A stretch of DNA of 64,000 nt from Thermoanaerobaculia bacterium (GCA_017883235.1 JADGNY010000002.1:101585-165584), one strand, 5' to 3'. Positions 52,726 through 61,411 are shown, counted from the stretch's first letter. A program made the numbers and translations. Notes: a model not told the origin generated them from the sequence alone.

Positions 52726-53400
52726 CTAGTCCCTCACAGCCTCTTCGAGCGCCTCCCGGAAGTCCTGAGGCAGGTCATCGTCGATATCCGCTCCGGCCTG
52801 CGCCAGATTGGGAGCCAGGAAACCTTGAGCGTGAGGCGCCGGCGTGGATGGAGGGGTCGGCGTCGATGCGGATGGTTTGCGGCGGTTCAGGACCTTCTTG
52901 ATCGTGCGCGTCATTCCATCCAGATACGGACGGAGGGCGACGCCATCGGGACCTTTGGCGTGCTTTTTGGCCCACGCATAAGTCGACAACGCCTGGCTGG
53001 CCGCCCGGGCCAGCTGGCTGTCGACGGTGAACTGGACGCCGTCGAGCAACGATGACAGCCGCTGCACGACCGGCTGCAAGGTTTCGTTGAACGCCAGCGC
53101 CGCCTTGCCCCCTTCGACGTCGAAGGTGTTCACACCTCCGACCGGGGGGAGCGCGGTTATCGTGGTGATGACCTGCGGCACGAGGTCAGGGGCAAAGCGT
53201 GCCACGGCGGCCACGCGCTTGGCGTCGTTCGTATCGTGATGCAGGAAACCGGGGATGAGGGCTTCGATCTGGTCGAGCAGTCCGATCACCTGAGTGGCGA
53301 CGTCCTGCGTCGATCCATCGGTGGAGGGGGCGGCCCCGACGGCTGTCCGGGCTGTACTGGTTTTGGTCGTCTTGACAAGGCTCTCTCTTGTTTTTCGCAT
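52726..53400 (-). CDS. Unknown alpha-helical protein with Ala/Pro/Thr-rich tail (paralog 2)
   Basis: The 224-residue product starts with a basic Thr-rich segment, has a helical core from about residue 30 to 170 (VATQVIGLLDQIEALIPGF, LSTYAWAKKHAKGPDGVALR, DGMTRTIKKVLNRRK), then a Pro/Thr-rich linker and an acidic end. It is homologous to the 195-residue protein at 11050-11637, with shared helices and the same kind of tail. The ATG at 53400 has RBS GAGGA, and a 9 bp inverted repeat lies just upstream. A 21 bp tandem array begins 200 bp upstream. I do not recognise a named family; no signal peptide. Confidence 0.7.
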   Translation of the reverse strand: MRKTRESLVKTTKTSTARTAVGAAPSTDGSTQDVATQVIGLLDQIEALIPGFLHHDTNDAKRVAAVARFAPDLVPQVITTITALPPVGGVNTFDVEGGKAALAFNETLQPVVQRLSSLLDGVQFTVDSQLARAASQALSTYAWAKKHAKGPDGVALRPYLDGMTRTIKKVLNRRKPSASTPTPPSTPAPHAQGFLAPNLAQAGADIDDDLPQDFREALEEAVRD

Positions 53401-53416
53401 GATCGTCCTCGAAAAA

Positions 53417-53450
53417 CCACGCGGGACAGATTCACCACAACCCCGCGTGG
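53417..53450. promoter_or_regulatory. Inverted repeat upstream of paralog 2
   Basis: CCACGCGGG (53417-53425) and CCCGCGTGG (53442-53450) are perfect 9 bp arms with a 16 bp gap, 16 bp before the start codon. It may be an operator or a leader hairpin. Confidence 0.5.
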
Positions 53451-53599
53451 GTCAGTGGGTTAGCCAATTCGAACCGGTTCTGTACCCGTCAGCGGACACG
53501 CTGGCGGGGAGGTATCGATACTTATCTACTTCGACGTGCTCAGCAGGAAAAGGTCACAGGACGGTAACAAAAGTTCCTTTAATCGACCGCTTTCCTCTC

Positions 53600-53872
53600 T
53601 GCGCATCATCGATTCCTGTGTGCGCATCCAGGATCCTTGAATGCACATCCAGACTTTCTGGCTGCGCATCCAGGATTCTTGAGTGCGCATCCAGACTTTC
53701 TGGATACGCATCCAGACTTCTTGGATGCACATCCAGGATTCTTGAATGCGCATCCAGACTTTCTGGATGCACATCCAGACCTCCTGAATACGCAGACAGA
53801 CCTCCTGGATGCGCACCCAGCGATCTTGAATGCGCATTCAGAAATCCTGGATGCGCATCATCGATTCATGAG
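53600..53872. repeat. Tandem array 2, thirteen units of exactly 21 bp
   Basis: Units follow T(G/A)C(G/A)CATCCAG(G/A)(A/C)TT(C/T)(T/C)TG(G/A)A. All thirteen are 21 bp, so several frames remain open with 7-residue periodicity. The first unit (53600-53620) and the last (53852-53872) share the variant CATCATCGATTC, absent from the inner eleven. It lies between paralog 2 and the regulator-like gene at 53897. The rest of 53451-53599 shows nothing recognisable. Confidence 0.92.
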
Positions 53873-53896
53873 TCTGTCGATGGGATGGCTGTCCGC

Positions 53897-54382
53897 TCAG
53901 CACGGACGCATCGTCAGTTCCCCGTCAGGCCACGCCAGCGCCTCGGCGAAACCCGGAATCGCGGCCGAGAGCTCGTCCGCGTGGGCGCTGGCGATGCCGT
54001 CCAGCTCGTGGGCGAGAACGCCGCTGACCGTGGTCCGTCCCTGCTCCGCCCGGTACTCCAGCATGTCCACATGATGGCGCGGCAGACGGACGCGAAGCTC
54101 CTTCGTCCGGATCGCCTGTGGCAGCACGCCATCCGCGTCGGCGCCGAGCGCTTCTTCGATCACGTCGAGAGGCCACGTCTCCAGAGCCTTCGACATCAGC
54201 TCATGACGCCAGAACCACTTACCGAGCGGAGTGGTCATCAGCTCGACGTCACCCGACTCAATCGCCTCATTCATCTGGCGCGGCGCCCACCCAAGGAGTA
54301 ACGTTGCCTGGAAGATGCTGAGGTGTGGTCGAGGATTGAGAAAGATGCGTCGGATGCGGTCGACGACGTCGGGATCGAGCAT
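53897..54382 (-). CDS. Probable DNA-binding regulator with C-terminal RHH-like region
   Basis: The 161-residue protein has an N-terminal helix-rich part (residues 1-75, with LSIFQATLLLGWAPRQMNEA suggestive of an excisionase/MerR-like helix-turn-helix) and a C-terminal part ELRVRLPRHHVDMLEYRAEQ plus TTVSGVLAHELDGIAS that looks like a ribbon-helix-helix. I know no named family. A broken copy lies at 15770-16054. It is divergent from an XRE regulator (72 bp between), and its 3' end abuts the 21 bp tandem array. The ATG at 54382 has the RBS AGAGGTG. A role as transcription factor or antitoxin-like protein is inference. Confidence 0.65.
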   Translation of the reverse strand: MLDPDVVDRIRRIFLNPRPHLSIFQATLLLGWAPRQMNEAIESGDVELMTTPLGKWFWRHELMSKALETWPLDVIEEALGADADGVLPQAIRTKELRVRLPRHHVDMLEYRAEQGRTTVSGVLAHELDGIASAHADELSAAIPGFAEALAWPDGELTMRPC

Positions 54383-54453
54383 GATTGAGCACCTCTTGAT
54401 TTAATCGATAGCTTAAGTCCAAGACAAATGAAAAGCAAGGAAAAACAACGGAC

Positions 54454-54711
54454 GTGACGCGCCCTACGCAGCCTGAGGGAGAGGTATTTGGCGTGCGTCT
54501 GCGCGAGCTTCGAACACGTCGCCGGATGACGCAGGAAGAGCTGGCGGATGCGGCCGGCCTCGCCGGACCGTACGTGAGTGACATGGAGCGCGGCCTGAAG
54601 GTTCCGAGCCTGACCACGCTTCTACGTCTCTCCGTCGCCCTCGACTGCAAGGTGACGGAGTTGGTGTCCGTCTTCAACAAGACGGATGTGCGGGCGCTGG
54701 TGCGCGAGTGA
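54454..54711 (+). CDS. XRE family transcriptional regulator
   Basis: The 85-residue protein is essentially one Cro/CI-type helix-turn-helix: FGVRLRELRTRRRMTQEELA, DAAGLAGPYVSDMERGLKVP and TTLLRLSVALDCKVTELVSV. The start is GTG at 54454. It is divergent from the RHH-like gene, a layout often seen with cross-regulating pairs. No toxin gene follows directly; the next gene encodes a membrane protein in lower-GC DNA. It may control the island. Confidence 0.88.
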   Translation: MTRPTQPEGEVFGVRLRELRTRRRMTQEELADAAGLAGPYVSDMERGLKVPSLTTLLRLSVALDCKVTELVSVFNKTDVRALVRE

Positions 54712-54814
54712 GCTATGCTCACAACCGCTGCTCACCCTCTTCACCAGCGCTCTCTCACGAACAGGGTAGGGAATTGCAGAAGTCGGGGCACTCCTATCTC
54801 AGAGAGGAGACACA

Positions 54815-55870
54815 ATGCTCACAACGTTGGTGCTTCAAATGTTCCTTGCTGCTGCGCCACCCCAAACCACCTCGACAACCGTGACCTCCGCGCCGGCTGC
54901 CCAAAACACGATCGGCCGCTCGCCAACACGAACTAGCCCCAATGTGAGTGAAAAGAAGCCGTTGACACCTCAGGTGATCGAGAAGAATATCCAGGCCGCC
55001 CCGTCAGGCACGGGTAACCTCGAGACTGACTCAACGCGCTCTGACAAGCAAACAGTGACGAAGCTTGGAATAAAGCTTAAAGAGTGGGGAGAGCTCAACG
55101 TCGAGGGTCTTTCTCGGACCGCGTTAATGTGGTTCGTAGGGGCTATGCTTGCAGTGATTATCGCCGTGATCGTTGGCGCCAGCGTGGGGAGATCGTCTAG
55201 GGGCAAGGGTAAGCCAATCGTCGCAACCTCACTAACCGCGGTGATCGCAGGTGTGGCGCTCTTCATCTTTCATGCGAAACTCGCCCCGCTTAGCGACGTT
55301 GAGAACGTTGCAGCAACCACTCGCGGCCTCCTTGGCAACCTCTCGCGGTCGTTTGATCGTGACGACGGCCTAGTGCGCTCTCTCGAAGCAAGACTCGCTG
55401 AATCAAACGAGCGACTTCGAACTCTGCCGACGCTTAATGCTGAACTCCTAGCGCAAAAGGAGCGGCTGAGCGAACGCGAGCGTGAGTTGGCCAAGCAGAG
55501 CCGGAATCTAGAGTTGGCGTCGTCAGAGGTCAAAGCTCAACAAGGCATGGTTGAACGGCAACGAGAGGAGTTACTACGCGTAAAGTATGACAAAACGCTG
55601 ATCTGGTCGATTTCAGCCGCCGTGGTGATCGTGGTCGGTATGGCGTTCTTATTCCTCTTCGCTCAAGCGAGGAGACACCACTACTATTACCTACACGAAA
55701 CAAACGATAGAGAATGGGCTTCGCGGCTGGCTTCGGAGCGCTCTGTTCGTGTGGCGATTAAGGGGGTTCATGGTGAAATGCAAACTCGCGGAGTCTACTG
55801 GAGGCCTGACGTAATCGAACGCCTAATGCGAGAGATGAACGATCTTCCTTTCGGGGCGAGCTCCAAGTAG
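54815..55870 (+). CDS. Multi-span membrane protein with coiled coil
   Basis: The 351-residue product begins with a hydrophobic signal-like segment, then a polar Ser/Thr-rich stretch. Next are two adjacent transmembrane helices (about residues 105-125, WFVGAMLAVIIAVIVGASVG, and 138-157), a charged coiled coil (about 175-255, many E, R, L and Q), and a third helix (about 260-283, ISAAVVIVVGMAFLFLF). A basic C-terminal domain follows. Its base composition is lower in GC than the neighbours, and it has an RBS (AGAGAGGAG). I do not recognise a family. It may be an island cargo gene; a mechanosensing or signalling role cannot be claimed. Confidence 0.65.
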   Translation: MLTTLVLQMFLAAAPPQTTSTTVTSAPAAQNTIGRSPTRTSPNVSEKKPLTPQVIEKNIQAAPSGTGNLETDSTRSDKQTVTKLGIKLKEWGELNVEGLSRTALMWFVGAMLAVIIAVIVGASVGRSSRGKGKPIVATSLTAVIAGVALFIFHAKLAPLSDVENVAATTRGLLGNLSRSFDRDDGLVRSLEARLAESNERLRTLPTLNAELLAQKERLSERERELAKQSRNLELASSEVKAQQGMVERQREELLRVKYDKTLIWSISAAVVIVVGMAFLFLFAQARRHHYYYLHETNDREWASRLASERSVRVAIKGVHGEMQTRGVYWRPDVIERLMREMNDLPFGASSK

Positions 55871-55877
55871 ACGTCGA

Positions 55878-56123
55878 ATGAAGCGCAACTTCAACGAGCT
55901 GTTCTCGAAGATGAAACCGGATGCGCAGGAGCGGGTGAAGGCTCGCTCCAGCGACTTGTTACAAGAGATGGCTCTCGCGGATCAGTTCGAAGAGATTGAA
56001 GGCGCAACGGCGGTCGAAGACTTGCTAACTCCCTCGACAGATTCGAATGCGGCGTCTTCAGATGAGGTGAGTCCTGAGCGAGCGAGTGCGAATCGAAAGG
56101 TGGCAGGCAATTTGTCATCCTGA
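55878..56123 (+). CDS. Truncated XRE/HigA-like N-terminal protein, 81 aa
   Basis: The first 32 residues (MKRNFNELFSKMKPDAQERV, then ARSSDLLQEMAL) match the N-terminus of many HigA-type antitoxins, where they precede a helix-turn-helix beginning ...LRRARGLTQ. Here the HTH is absent: the chain runs on as an acidic, unstructured stretch and its last residues (AGNLSS) are encoded by a dispersed repeat starting at 56108. The gene is probably broken or reduced. It follows the membrane-protein gene by 7 bp, so it may be co-transcribed. Function unlikely to be that of an intact antitoxin. Confidence 0.5.
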   Translation: MKRNFNELFSKMKPDAQERVKARSSDLLQEMALADQFEEIEGATAVEDLLTPSTDSNAASSDEVSPERASANRKVAGNLSS

Positions 56124-56266
56124 GGCCGGCGCAGCGCGGCCGAAGGATCTCGAACTTCGCTGTACCTGCCACAGGCGCTGCCACTGGAGATCCTTCGCCG
56201 TCCTCCGCCGCACTTCGCTCGCTACGCTTGCTCAGCGGCTCCGGCAGCCTCAGGATGACAAATTGT
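56108..56266. repeat. Dispersed inverted repeat, CAATTTGTCATCCTGAGG family
   Basis: CAATTTGTCATCCTGAGGC at the left is inverse to CCTCAGGATGACAAATTG at the right, with GATCCTTCGCCGTCCTCCG inside. A half copy lies at 17535-17613. Confidence 0.9.
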
Positions 56267-56319
56267 CCCATCGGGGTTTTCTCCCAACCTTTTCAGGATG
56301 ACAGCGCTTGGTGCTCGGC

Positions 56320-56325
56320 TAGAAT
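56320..56325 (+). promoter_or_regulatory. -10 box, leaderless start at 56334
   Basis: TAGAAT lies 8 nt before the ATG at 56334. Confidence 0.55.
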
Positions 56326-56333
56326 CGCTCCTG

Positions 56334-57020
56334 ATGGCGAAAACAACGCAGGTCATAAAGTTCGTCGCCGCGCTGCTCGTCATCGCCGCGATCATCGTTC
56401 TCTTCCGCATCCTGCCGGTGGCAACCTGGCTTCGCGCCTTCCAGACCTACGTCCGCGGTCTCGGCGCGCTCGGTTACGTCGTCTACGTCGTCGTCTACGC
56501 GGTCTGTGTCGTCGCCTTCGTGCCGGCGTCGGTCCTGACGCTGGGGGCGGGGGCGATCTTCGGGTTCGTCGGGGGAACGATCGTCGTCATCATCGGGGCG
56601 ACGATCGGGGCCACGCTGTCCTTTCTTCTGGCGCGGACGGTCATGCGGAAACGGATCGAGGCGATGACGGCGCGCAGCGCGAAGTTCCGGGCGCTCGATC
56701 GGGCGATTGCAGCCGAGGGGACCAAAATCGTGTTCCTCTGCCGGCTGGCGGTCGTCTTTCCCTTCACGTACCTCAACTACGCCTTCGGATTGACCGCCAT
56801 CCCGCTCTGGCGGTACGTCGCCGCCACCTTCTTCGGCATCCTGCCGGCGACTGTGGCATTCGTCTTCGCCAGCAGCGTCGCCACGACCGCGGCAACGACG
56901 TCGACCAGCGCGATCACGAAGACCGTTTACATCGCCGGAGGGGTGATGGCCATCATCGTCAGCGTCTTCATCGGCAGGATTGCCACGAAGGCGATCAAGA
57001 GGGCGGGCGTCGAAGAGTAG
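56334..57020 (+). CDS. TVP38/TMEM64 family membrane protein
   Basis: The 228-residue protein has the TVP38/TMEM64 (VTT/DedA-like) pattern. An N-terminal helix (VIKFVAALLVIAAIIVLF) is followed by LGYVVYVVVYAVCVVAFVPA, then TLGAGAIFGFVGGTIVVIIG, ATIGATLSFLLARTVMRKRI, the FLCRLAVVFPFTYLNYAFGL loop with conserved Arg and Pro, and C-terminal helices. Members are relatives of DedA with proposed lipid scramblase or transport functions. The ATG at 56334 follows TAGAAT by 8 nt. It is followed after 40 bp by tal-pgi. Confidence 0.88.
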   Translation: MAKTTQVIKFVAALLVIAAIIVLFRILPVATWLRAFQTYVRGLGALGYVVYVVVYAVCVVAFVPASVLTLGAGAIFGFVGGTIVVIIGATIGATLSFLLARTVMRKRIEAMTARSAKFRALDRAIAAEGTKIVFLCRLAVVFPFTYLNYAFGLTAIPLWRYVAATFFGILPATVAFVFASSVATTAATTSTSAITKTVYIAGGVMAIIVSVFIGRIATKAIKRAGVEE

Positions 57021-57060
57021 CCTCAGCACGCGATATGCTCTCCAACCTCCGGAGGTTCTG

Positions 57061-59841
57061 ATGAGCAATCCCCTAGTTGAGTTAGCGAAGACAGGTCAAA
57101 GCATCTGGTTCGATCAGATGGAACGGCGGCTGGTCTCCAGCGGCGATCTGCAGCGGATGATCGATGAGGACGACCTGCGCGGTCTGACGTCGAATCCGAC
57201 CATCTTCGAGAAAGCCATCAGCGGCAGCGACGACTACGACACGCAGTTGCGCGCTCTGGCCGCGCAGAACAAGTCGCGCGAGGAGATCTACGACGCCATC
57301 ACCATCGAAGACATTGGCAACGCCGCCGACGTTTTCCGTCCCGTCTACGACAAATACAAGGGCAGCGACGGATTCTGCAGCCTGGAGGTCTCGCCGCTGC
57401 TCGCGACCAACACGGCCGGCACTGCCTCCGAGGCCAAGCGGCTGTTCGCCACGCTCGGCCGGCCGAACGTGATGATCAAGATTCCGGCCACGCCGGAAGG
57501 GATCCCGGCCATCGAGGAGTCGATCGCCAACGGGATCAACATCAACATCACCCTGATCTTCTCGAACGAGGTCTACAGCCAGGTGATGGAGGCCTATTTG
57601 CGCGGTCTGGAGCGCCGCGTGGCTCAGGGGCTGCCGATCAACGAGATCGCCTCGGTGGCCAGCTTCTTCGTCAGCCGCATCGATGCGCTGGCCGAGAAGC
57701 AGATGGAGGTTAAGTTAAAGGATCACGATGATCCCGAGATCCGCTCGCTCTTCGGCAAGGTGGCCATCGCCAACGCCAAGCTCGCCTACCAGCTTTTCAA
57801 ACAGGTTTTCAGCGGCGAGCGCTGGGAGAAGCTTCGCCACCACGGCGCGAATGTGCAGCGCCCGTTGTGGGCATCGACCGGTACCAAGAACCCGTCGTAT
57901 AGCGACGTGCTCTATCTCGAGTCGCTCATCGGTCCGGACACGGTCAACACCGTTCCGCCGGCGACCTACAAGGCCTTCAAGGATCACGGCCGCGTGGCCC
58001 TGACGCTGGAGCAGGACCTAGACGGCGCGCGCGCGGTGATGCGCACGTTCGAGGCGAAAGGGTTCAGCCTGAAGGCCATCACCGGCCAGCTCACCGAAGA
58101 CGGCGTCAAGTCGTTCGATGAATCGTTCGCGTCGCTGATGATGACGATCGAGGCGCGGCGCGACGAAGCCATGCGCGGTCTTGCCCGCCGCCTGTCGCTG
58201 CACCTCGGTGCGTCGCAGGCGGCCGTCGATCAGGCGGGGCAGCGCGTCGAGAAAGAGAAGTTCGTCGAGCGCATCTGGAAGAAGGACACGACGCTCTGGA
58301 AGAACGACGACGCGCACAAGAAGATCATCAGCAACGCCCTCGGCTGGCTTACGGTCGCCGAGGAGATGAGCAAGGCGGCGAAGGGGCTGATGGCTTTCGC
58401 CGATACGGTCAAGGGTGATTTCGATGACTTCGTCGTTCTCGGCATGGGCGGCTCGAGCTTGTGTTCCGAGGTCACGCGGCGGTTGTTCGGCGCACGCGCC
58501 GGCTACCCGAGGCTGAACGTGCTCGACTCGACCGTTCCGCAGGCGGTGCATGCGCTGGAGACGCGCCTCGACCTGCGCCGGACGCTGTTCATGGTCGCTT
58601 CGAAGTCGGGGACGACGACGGAGCCGGCGGTCTTTCATCGCTACTTCTACGATCGCGTGAAGTCGGTCAAAGGCGACAAGGCCGGCGAAAACTTCGTCGC
58701 CGTCACCGATCCCGACACGCAGCTCGGCAAGGATGCCAAGGCGGACAACTTCCGCAGGATCTTCATCAACCAGCCCGACATCGGCGGCCGCTATTCGGCG
58801 CTCTCGTACTTCGGCATGGTGCCGGCGGCGATCTGCGGCGTCGATGTGGCCACGCTGCTCGATCGCGCCGTTCACGCGGGCCACGTGGCCCAGGTTCCGA
58901 GTGTGAAGAAGAACCCCGCGGCGATGCTCGGCACGGTGATCGGAGCGCTGGCGATGCAGGGGCGCGACAAGCTGACGCTCATCACCCCGGCGCCGCTCGA
59001 TACCCTCGGCCTCTGGATCGAGCAGCTCATCGCCGAGTCGACTGGCAAGGAGGGGAAGGGGGTCCTTCCCGTGGCCGGTGAGCCGATCCTCAATCCCTCC
59101 GATTACGGCAACGACCGTCTTTTCGTCTGCGTTCGTATGCGCGGATCGGACATGACGTCGACGCTGAAGGGACTGGCGGGCGCCGGCCACCCGGTGGTCG
59201 ACCTCGTGCTCGATGAGGCGATCGATATCGGCGAGATTTTCTTCACCTGGGAGTTTGCCACCGCCGTCGCCGGTGCGCTCCTCGGCATCGATGCTTTCGA
59301 TCAGCCGAATGTGCAGGAGTCGAAGGACAACACCAAGCGTCTGCTGGAAGAGTACAAAGCGAGCGGTACGATGCACACAGACCAGAGTCAGGTGAAGCCT
59401 GACGACGCCGGTGCGATCGGTGCGCTTCTCGCCAGCGTGAAGCCGGGCGACTACGTTGCCCTGACCGAATACTTCATGGAGTCGCCGGACCGCGACAAAG
59501 CGATCGCCGTCATCCGCGAGACGATCGGCCGTGAACTGCACGTGGTCACGACCACCGGCTACGGCCCGCGGTTTCTCCACTCGACCGGCCAGTTTCACAA
59601 GGGCGGACCGCCCACCGGGGTTTTCATGCAGCTCACCGGGGGCGGTCATCAGGACGTGCCGATCCCGAATGAGAAATTCGGGTTCGGCGTGCTTGTGCGC
59701 GCGCAGGCGATCGGCGATCTGCAATCGCTGGCCAGCCGGAAGCGCCGCGCCATCAGCGTCGACCTCGGCCAGGACATCGATGCAGGGCTGAGCGCGTTGA
59801 CGAAGACAGTGAATGAAGCACTGGCAAAGGTGACGAAATGA
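57061..59841 (+). CDS. Bifunctional transaldolase / glucose-6-phosphate isomerase
   Basis: The 926-residue protein fuses two enzymes. Residues 1-370 are a transaldolase with GLTSNPTIFEKAISGS, the CSLEVSPLLATNT segment, Schiff-base Lys140 in NVMIKIPATPEG, and SVASFFVSRID. Residues about 420-920 are a phosphoglucose isomerase-like domain with VVLGMGGSSLCSEV, MVASKSGTTTEP, AVTDPDTQLG and GRYSALSYFGMVPA (SIS fold). Fused forms are known in Acidobacteria, Cyanobacteria and some others. It links glycolysis and the pentose-phosphate pathway. RBS GGAGG precedes the ATG; its stop overlaps the gnd start. Confidence 0.93.
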   Translation: MSNPLVELAKTGQSIWFDQMERRLVSSGDLQRMIDEDDLRGLTSNPTIFEKAISGSDDYDTQLRALAAQNKSREEIYDAITIEDIGNAADVFRPVYDKYKGSDGFCSLEVSPLLATNTAGTASEAKRLFATLGRPNVMIKIPATPEGIPAIEESIANGININITLIFSNEVYSQVMEAYLRGLERRVAQGLPINEIASVASFFVSRIDALAEKQMEVKLKDHDDPEIRSLFGKVAIANAKLAYQLFKQVFSGERWEKLRHHGANVQRPLWASTGTKNPSYSDVLYLESLIGPDTVNTVPPATYKAFKDHGRVALTLEQDLDGARAVMRTFEAKGFSLKAITGQLTEDGVKSFDESFASLMMTIEARRDEAMRGLARRLSLHLGASQAAVDQAGQRVEKEKFVERIWKKDTTLWKNDDAHKKIISNALGWLTVAEEMSKAAKGLMAFADTVKGDFDDFVVLGMGGSSLCSEVTRRLFGARAGYPRLNVLDSTVPQAVHALETRLDLRRTLFMVASKSGTTTEPAVFHRYFYDRVKSVKGDKAGENFVAVTDPDTQLGKDAKADNFRRIFINQPDIGGRYSALSYFGMVPAAICGVDVATLLDRAVHAGHVAQVPSVKKNPAAMLGTVIGALAMQGRDKLTLITPAPLDTLGLWIEQLIAESTGKEGKGVLPVAGEPILNPSDYGNDRLFVCVRMRGSDMTSTLKGLAGAGHPVVDLVLDEAIDIGEIFFTWEFATAVAGALLGIDAFDQPNVQESKDNTKRLLEEYKASGTMHTDQSQVKPDDAGAIGALLASVKPGDYVALTEYFMESPDRDKAIAVIRETIGRELHVVTTTGYGPRFLHSTGQFHKGGPPTGVFMQLTGGGHQDVPIPNEKFGFGVLVRAQAIGDLQSLASRKRRAISVDLGQDIDAGLSALTKTVNEALAKVTK

Positions 59842-61259
59842 CGCAAGCGCAATTCGGCGTAATCGGTCTGGCCGTTATGGGCGAGAACCTCGCGCTCAAC
59901 ATCGAAGACCACGGCTTTCCCGTTGCAGTCTGGAACCGGGACGGGGCGGTGACGGATCACTTCATGGCCAAACATGCGGGGAAGAAATTCACCGGCACGA
60001 AGACGCTCGAAGAGCTGGTGCAGGCCATCGAGCGTCCGCGGCGGATCGTGATGATGATCAAGGCCGGTGCGCCGGTGGACATGACCATCGACAAGCTCGC
60101 GCCGCTGCTCGACGAAGGCGATGTCGTCATCGACGGCGGCAACTCCTGGTTCAAAGACACGCAGGAGAGGACGAAGCGGCTCGATGGGAAAAACCTTCAC
60201 TTCGTCGGCTCCGGCGTTTCCGGAGGCGAAGAGGGAGCACGCTACGGCCCGTCGCTCATGCCCGGCGGCTCGAAGGAGTCGTGGGAGGCCATCAAGCCGG
60301 TCTTCGAAGCGATCTCCGCGAAAAGCGACTCGGGGCCGTGCGTGACGCACGTCGGTCCCGACGGCGCGGGCCATTTCGTGAAGATGGTTCACAACGGCAT
60401 CGAGTACGGCGACATGCAGCTCATCGCCGAGGCCTATGAGATGTTGCGGAGGGGGTTGGGGGCGGACGCGGAGGAGTTGGCGGGCATCTTCGACGAGTGG
60501 AACAAAGGCCCGCTCGAATCGTTCCTGATCGAGATCACCGCGCACATCTTCCGCGTCAAAGACCCGGAGAGCGGCGCGCCGCTGGTCGACAAAGTGCTCG
60601 ACAAGGCGGGACAGAAGGGAACCGGCAAGTGGACGGCGCAGATCGCGCTCGACCTGGCCGTGCCGATCCCGACGATCGCCGCCGCCATCGACGCGCGCGT
60701 GCTCTCTTCGATGAAGGACGAGCGCGTGGCCGCATCGAAGGTACTGCAAGGGCCGTCCGGGAAGCCGGACGTCTCCGACCGCAAGCAGTTCATCGCCGAC
60801 GTACACGACGCGCTCTACGTTTCGAAGATCTGCTCCTATGCGCAGGGGATGGCGTTGATTCAGGCCGGCTCGCGTGAATGGAACTGGTCGATCGACATGC
60901 GCGAGATGGCCCGCATCTGGAAGGCCGGCTGCATCATCCGGGCAAAATTCCTCGACTCGATCATGAGCGCCTATGAACGGAAGGCCGATCTGCGGAACCT
61001 GCTGCTAGACGATAAGTTCTCGGCCGACGTGCAGCAGTCGCAGTCTGCCTGGCGCCGGACGGTGGCATTCGCGCAGGGGAATGGGATCGCCGTGCCGTCG
61101 ATGTCCGCGAGTCTCAGCTACTTCGATGCCTATCGCAGCGCCGAGCTGCCGCAGAACCTGACACAAGCCCAGCGCGACTACTTCGGCTCGCACACGTACC
61201 AACGGAACGACAAGGGGGCGGATACGCCGTTCGTGCACACGGACTGGATTCACAAATAG
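59838..61259 (+). CDS. gnd: 6-phosphogluconate dehydrogenase, decarboxylating
   Basis: The 473-residue product is the long (NADP-type) form. It has the Rossmann loop GVIGLAVMGENLALNIEDHG, VIDGGNSWFKDT, GSGVSGGEEGARYGPSLMPG, the catalytic Lys182 in GAGHFVKMVHNGIEYGDMQ, KGTGKWT and the C-terminal SLSYFDAYRSAELPQNLTQA with RDYFGSHTY. It converts 6-phosphogluconate to ribulose-5-phosphate. The ATGA overlap with tal-pgi makes a pentose-phosphate pair. An inverted repeat follows its stop. Confidence 0.95.
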   Translation: MTQAQFGVIGLAVMGENLALNIEDHGFPVAVWNRDGAVTDHFMAKHAGKKFTGTKTLEELVQAIERPRRIVMMIKAGAPVDMTIDKLAPLLDEGDVVIDGGNSWFKDTQERTKRLDGKNLHFVGSGVSGGEEGARYGPSLMPGGSKESWEAIKPVFEAISAKSDSGPCVTHVGPDGAGHFVKMVHNGIEYGDMQLIAEAYEMLRRGLGADAEELAGIFDEWNKGPLESFLIEITAHIFRVKDPESGAPLVDKVLDKAGQKGTGKWTAQIALDLAVPIPTIAAAIDARVLSSMKDERVAASKVLQGPSGKPDVSDRKQFIADVHDALYVSKICSYAQGMALIQAGSREWNWSIDMREMARIWKAGCIIRAKFLDSIMSAYERKADLRNLLLDDKFSADVQQSQSAWRRTVAFAQGNGIAVPSMSASLSYFDAYRSAELPQNLTQAQRDYFGSHTYQRNDKGADTPFVHTDWIHK

Positions 61260-61411
61260 CGCTACGCGCGTTGTCTGCGGCTTCGCCGCGTTGTCAGTTG
61301 TCTGCGCGCTGCGGCGCGCGTGGTCATTAACCAACGGCTACGAAAGACCGTAGATACTGACCACGCGCCGCAGCGCAGACAACGCGGCAACGCCGCAGAC
61401 AACGCGCCGAG
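61258..61411. repeat. Dispersed inverted repeat, GTTGTCTGCGG family (copies 4 and 5)
   Basis: A forward copy (61261-61324) and an inverted copy (61357-61411) of the family at 48291 lie between gnd and the convergent V4R gene. Confidence 0.85.

Noticed and set aside
53404..53530. Possible tRNA because of a GTTCGAA-like word
   Set aside because: No cloverleaf could be assembled around it on either strand.
53526..53837. 103-aa minus-strand frame made of W-M-R-I-Q-E-S heptads over array 2
   Set aside because: Because units are 21 bp, several frames are open; there is no RBS, array 1 does not preserve any frame, and the opposite strand has similar open frames. Kept as a question in the array finding, not as a gene.
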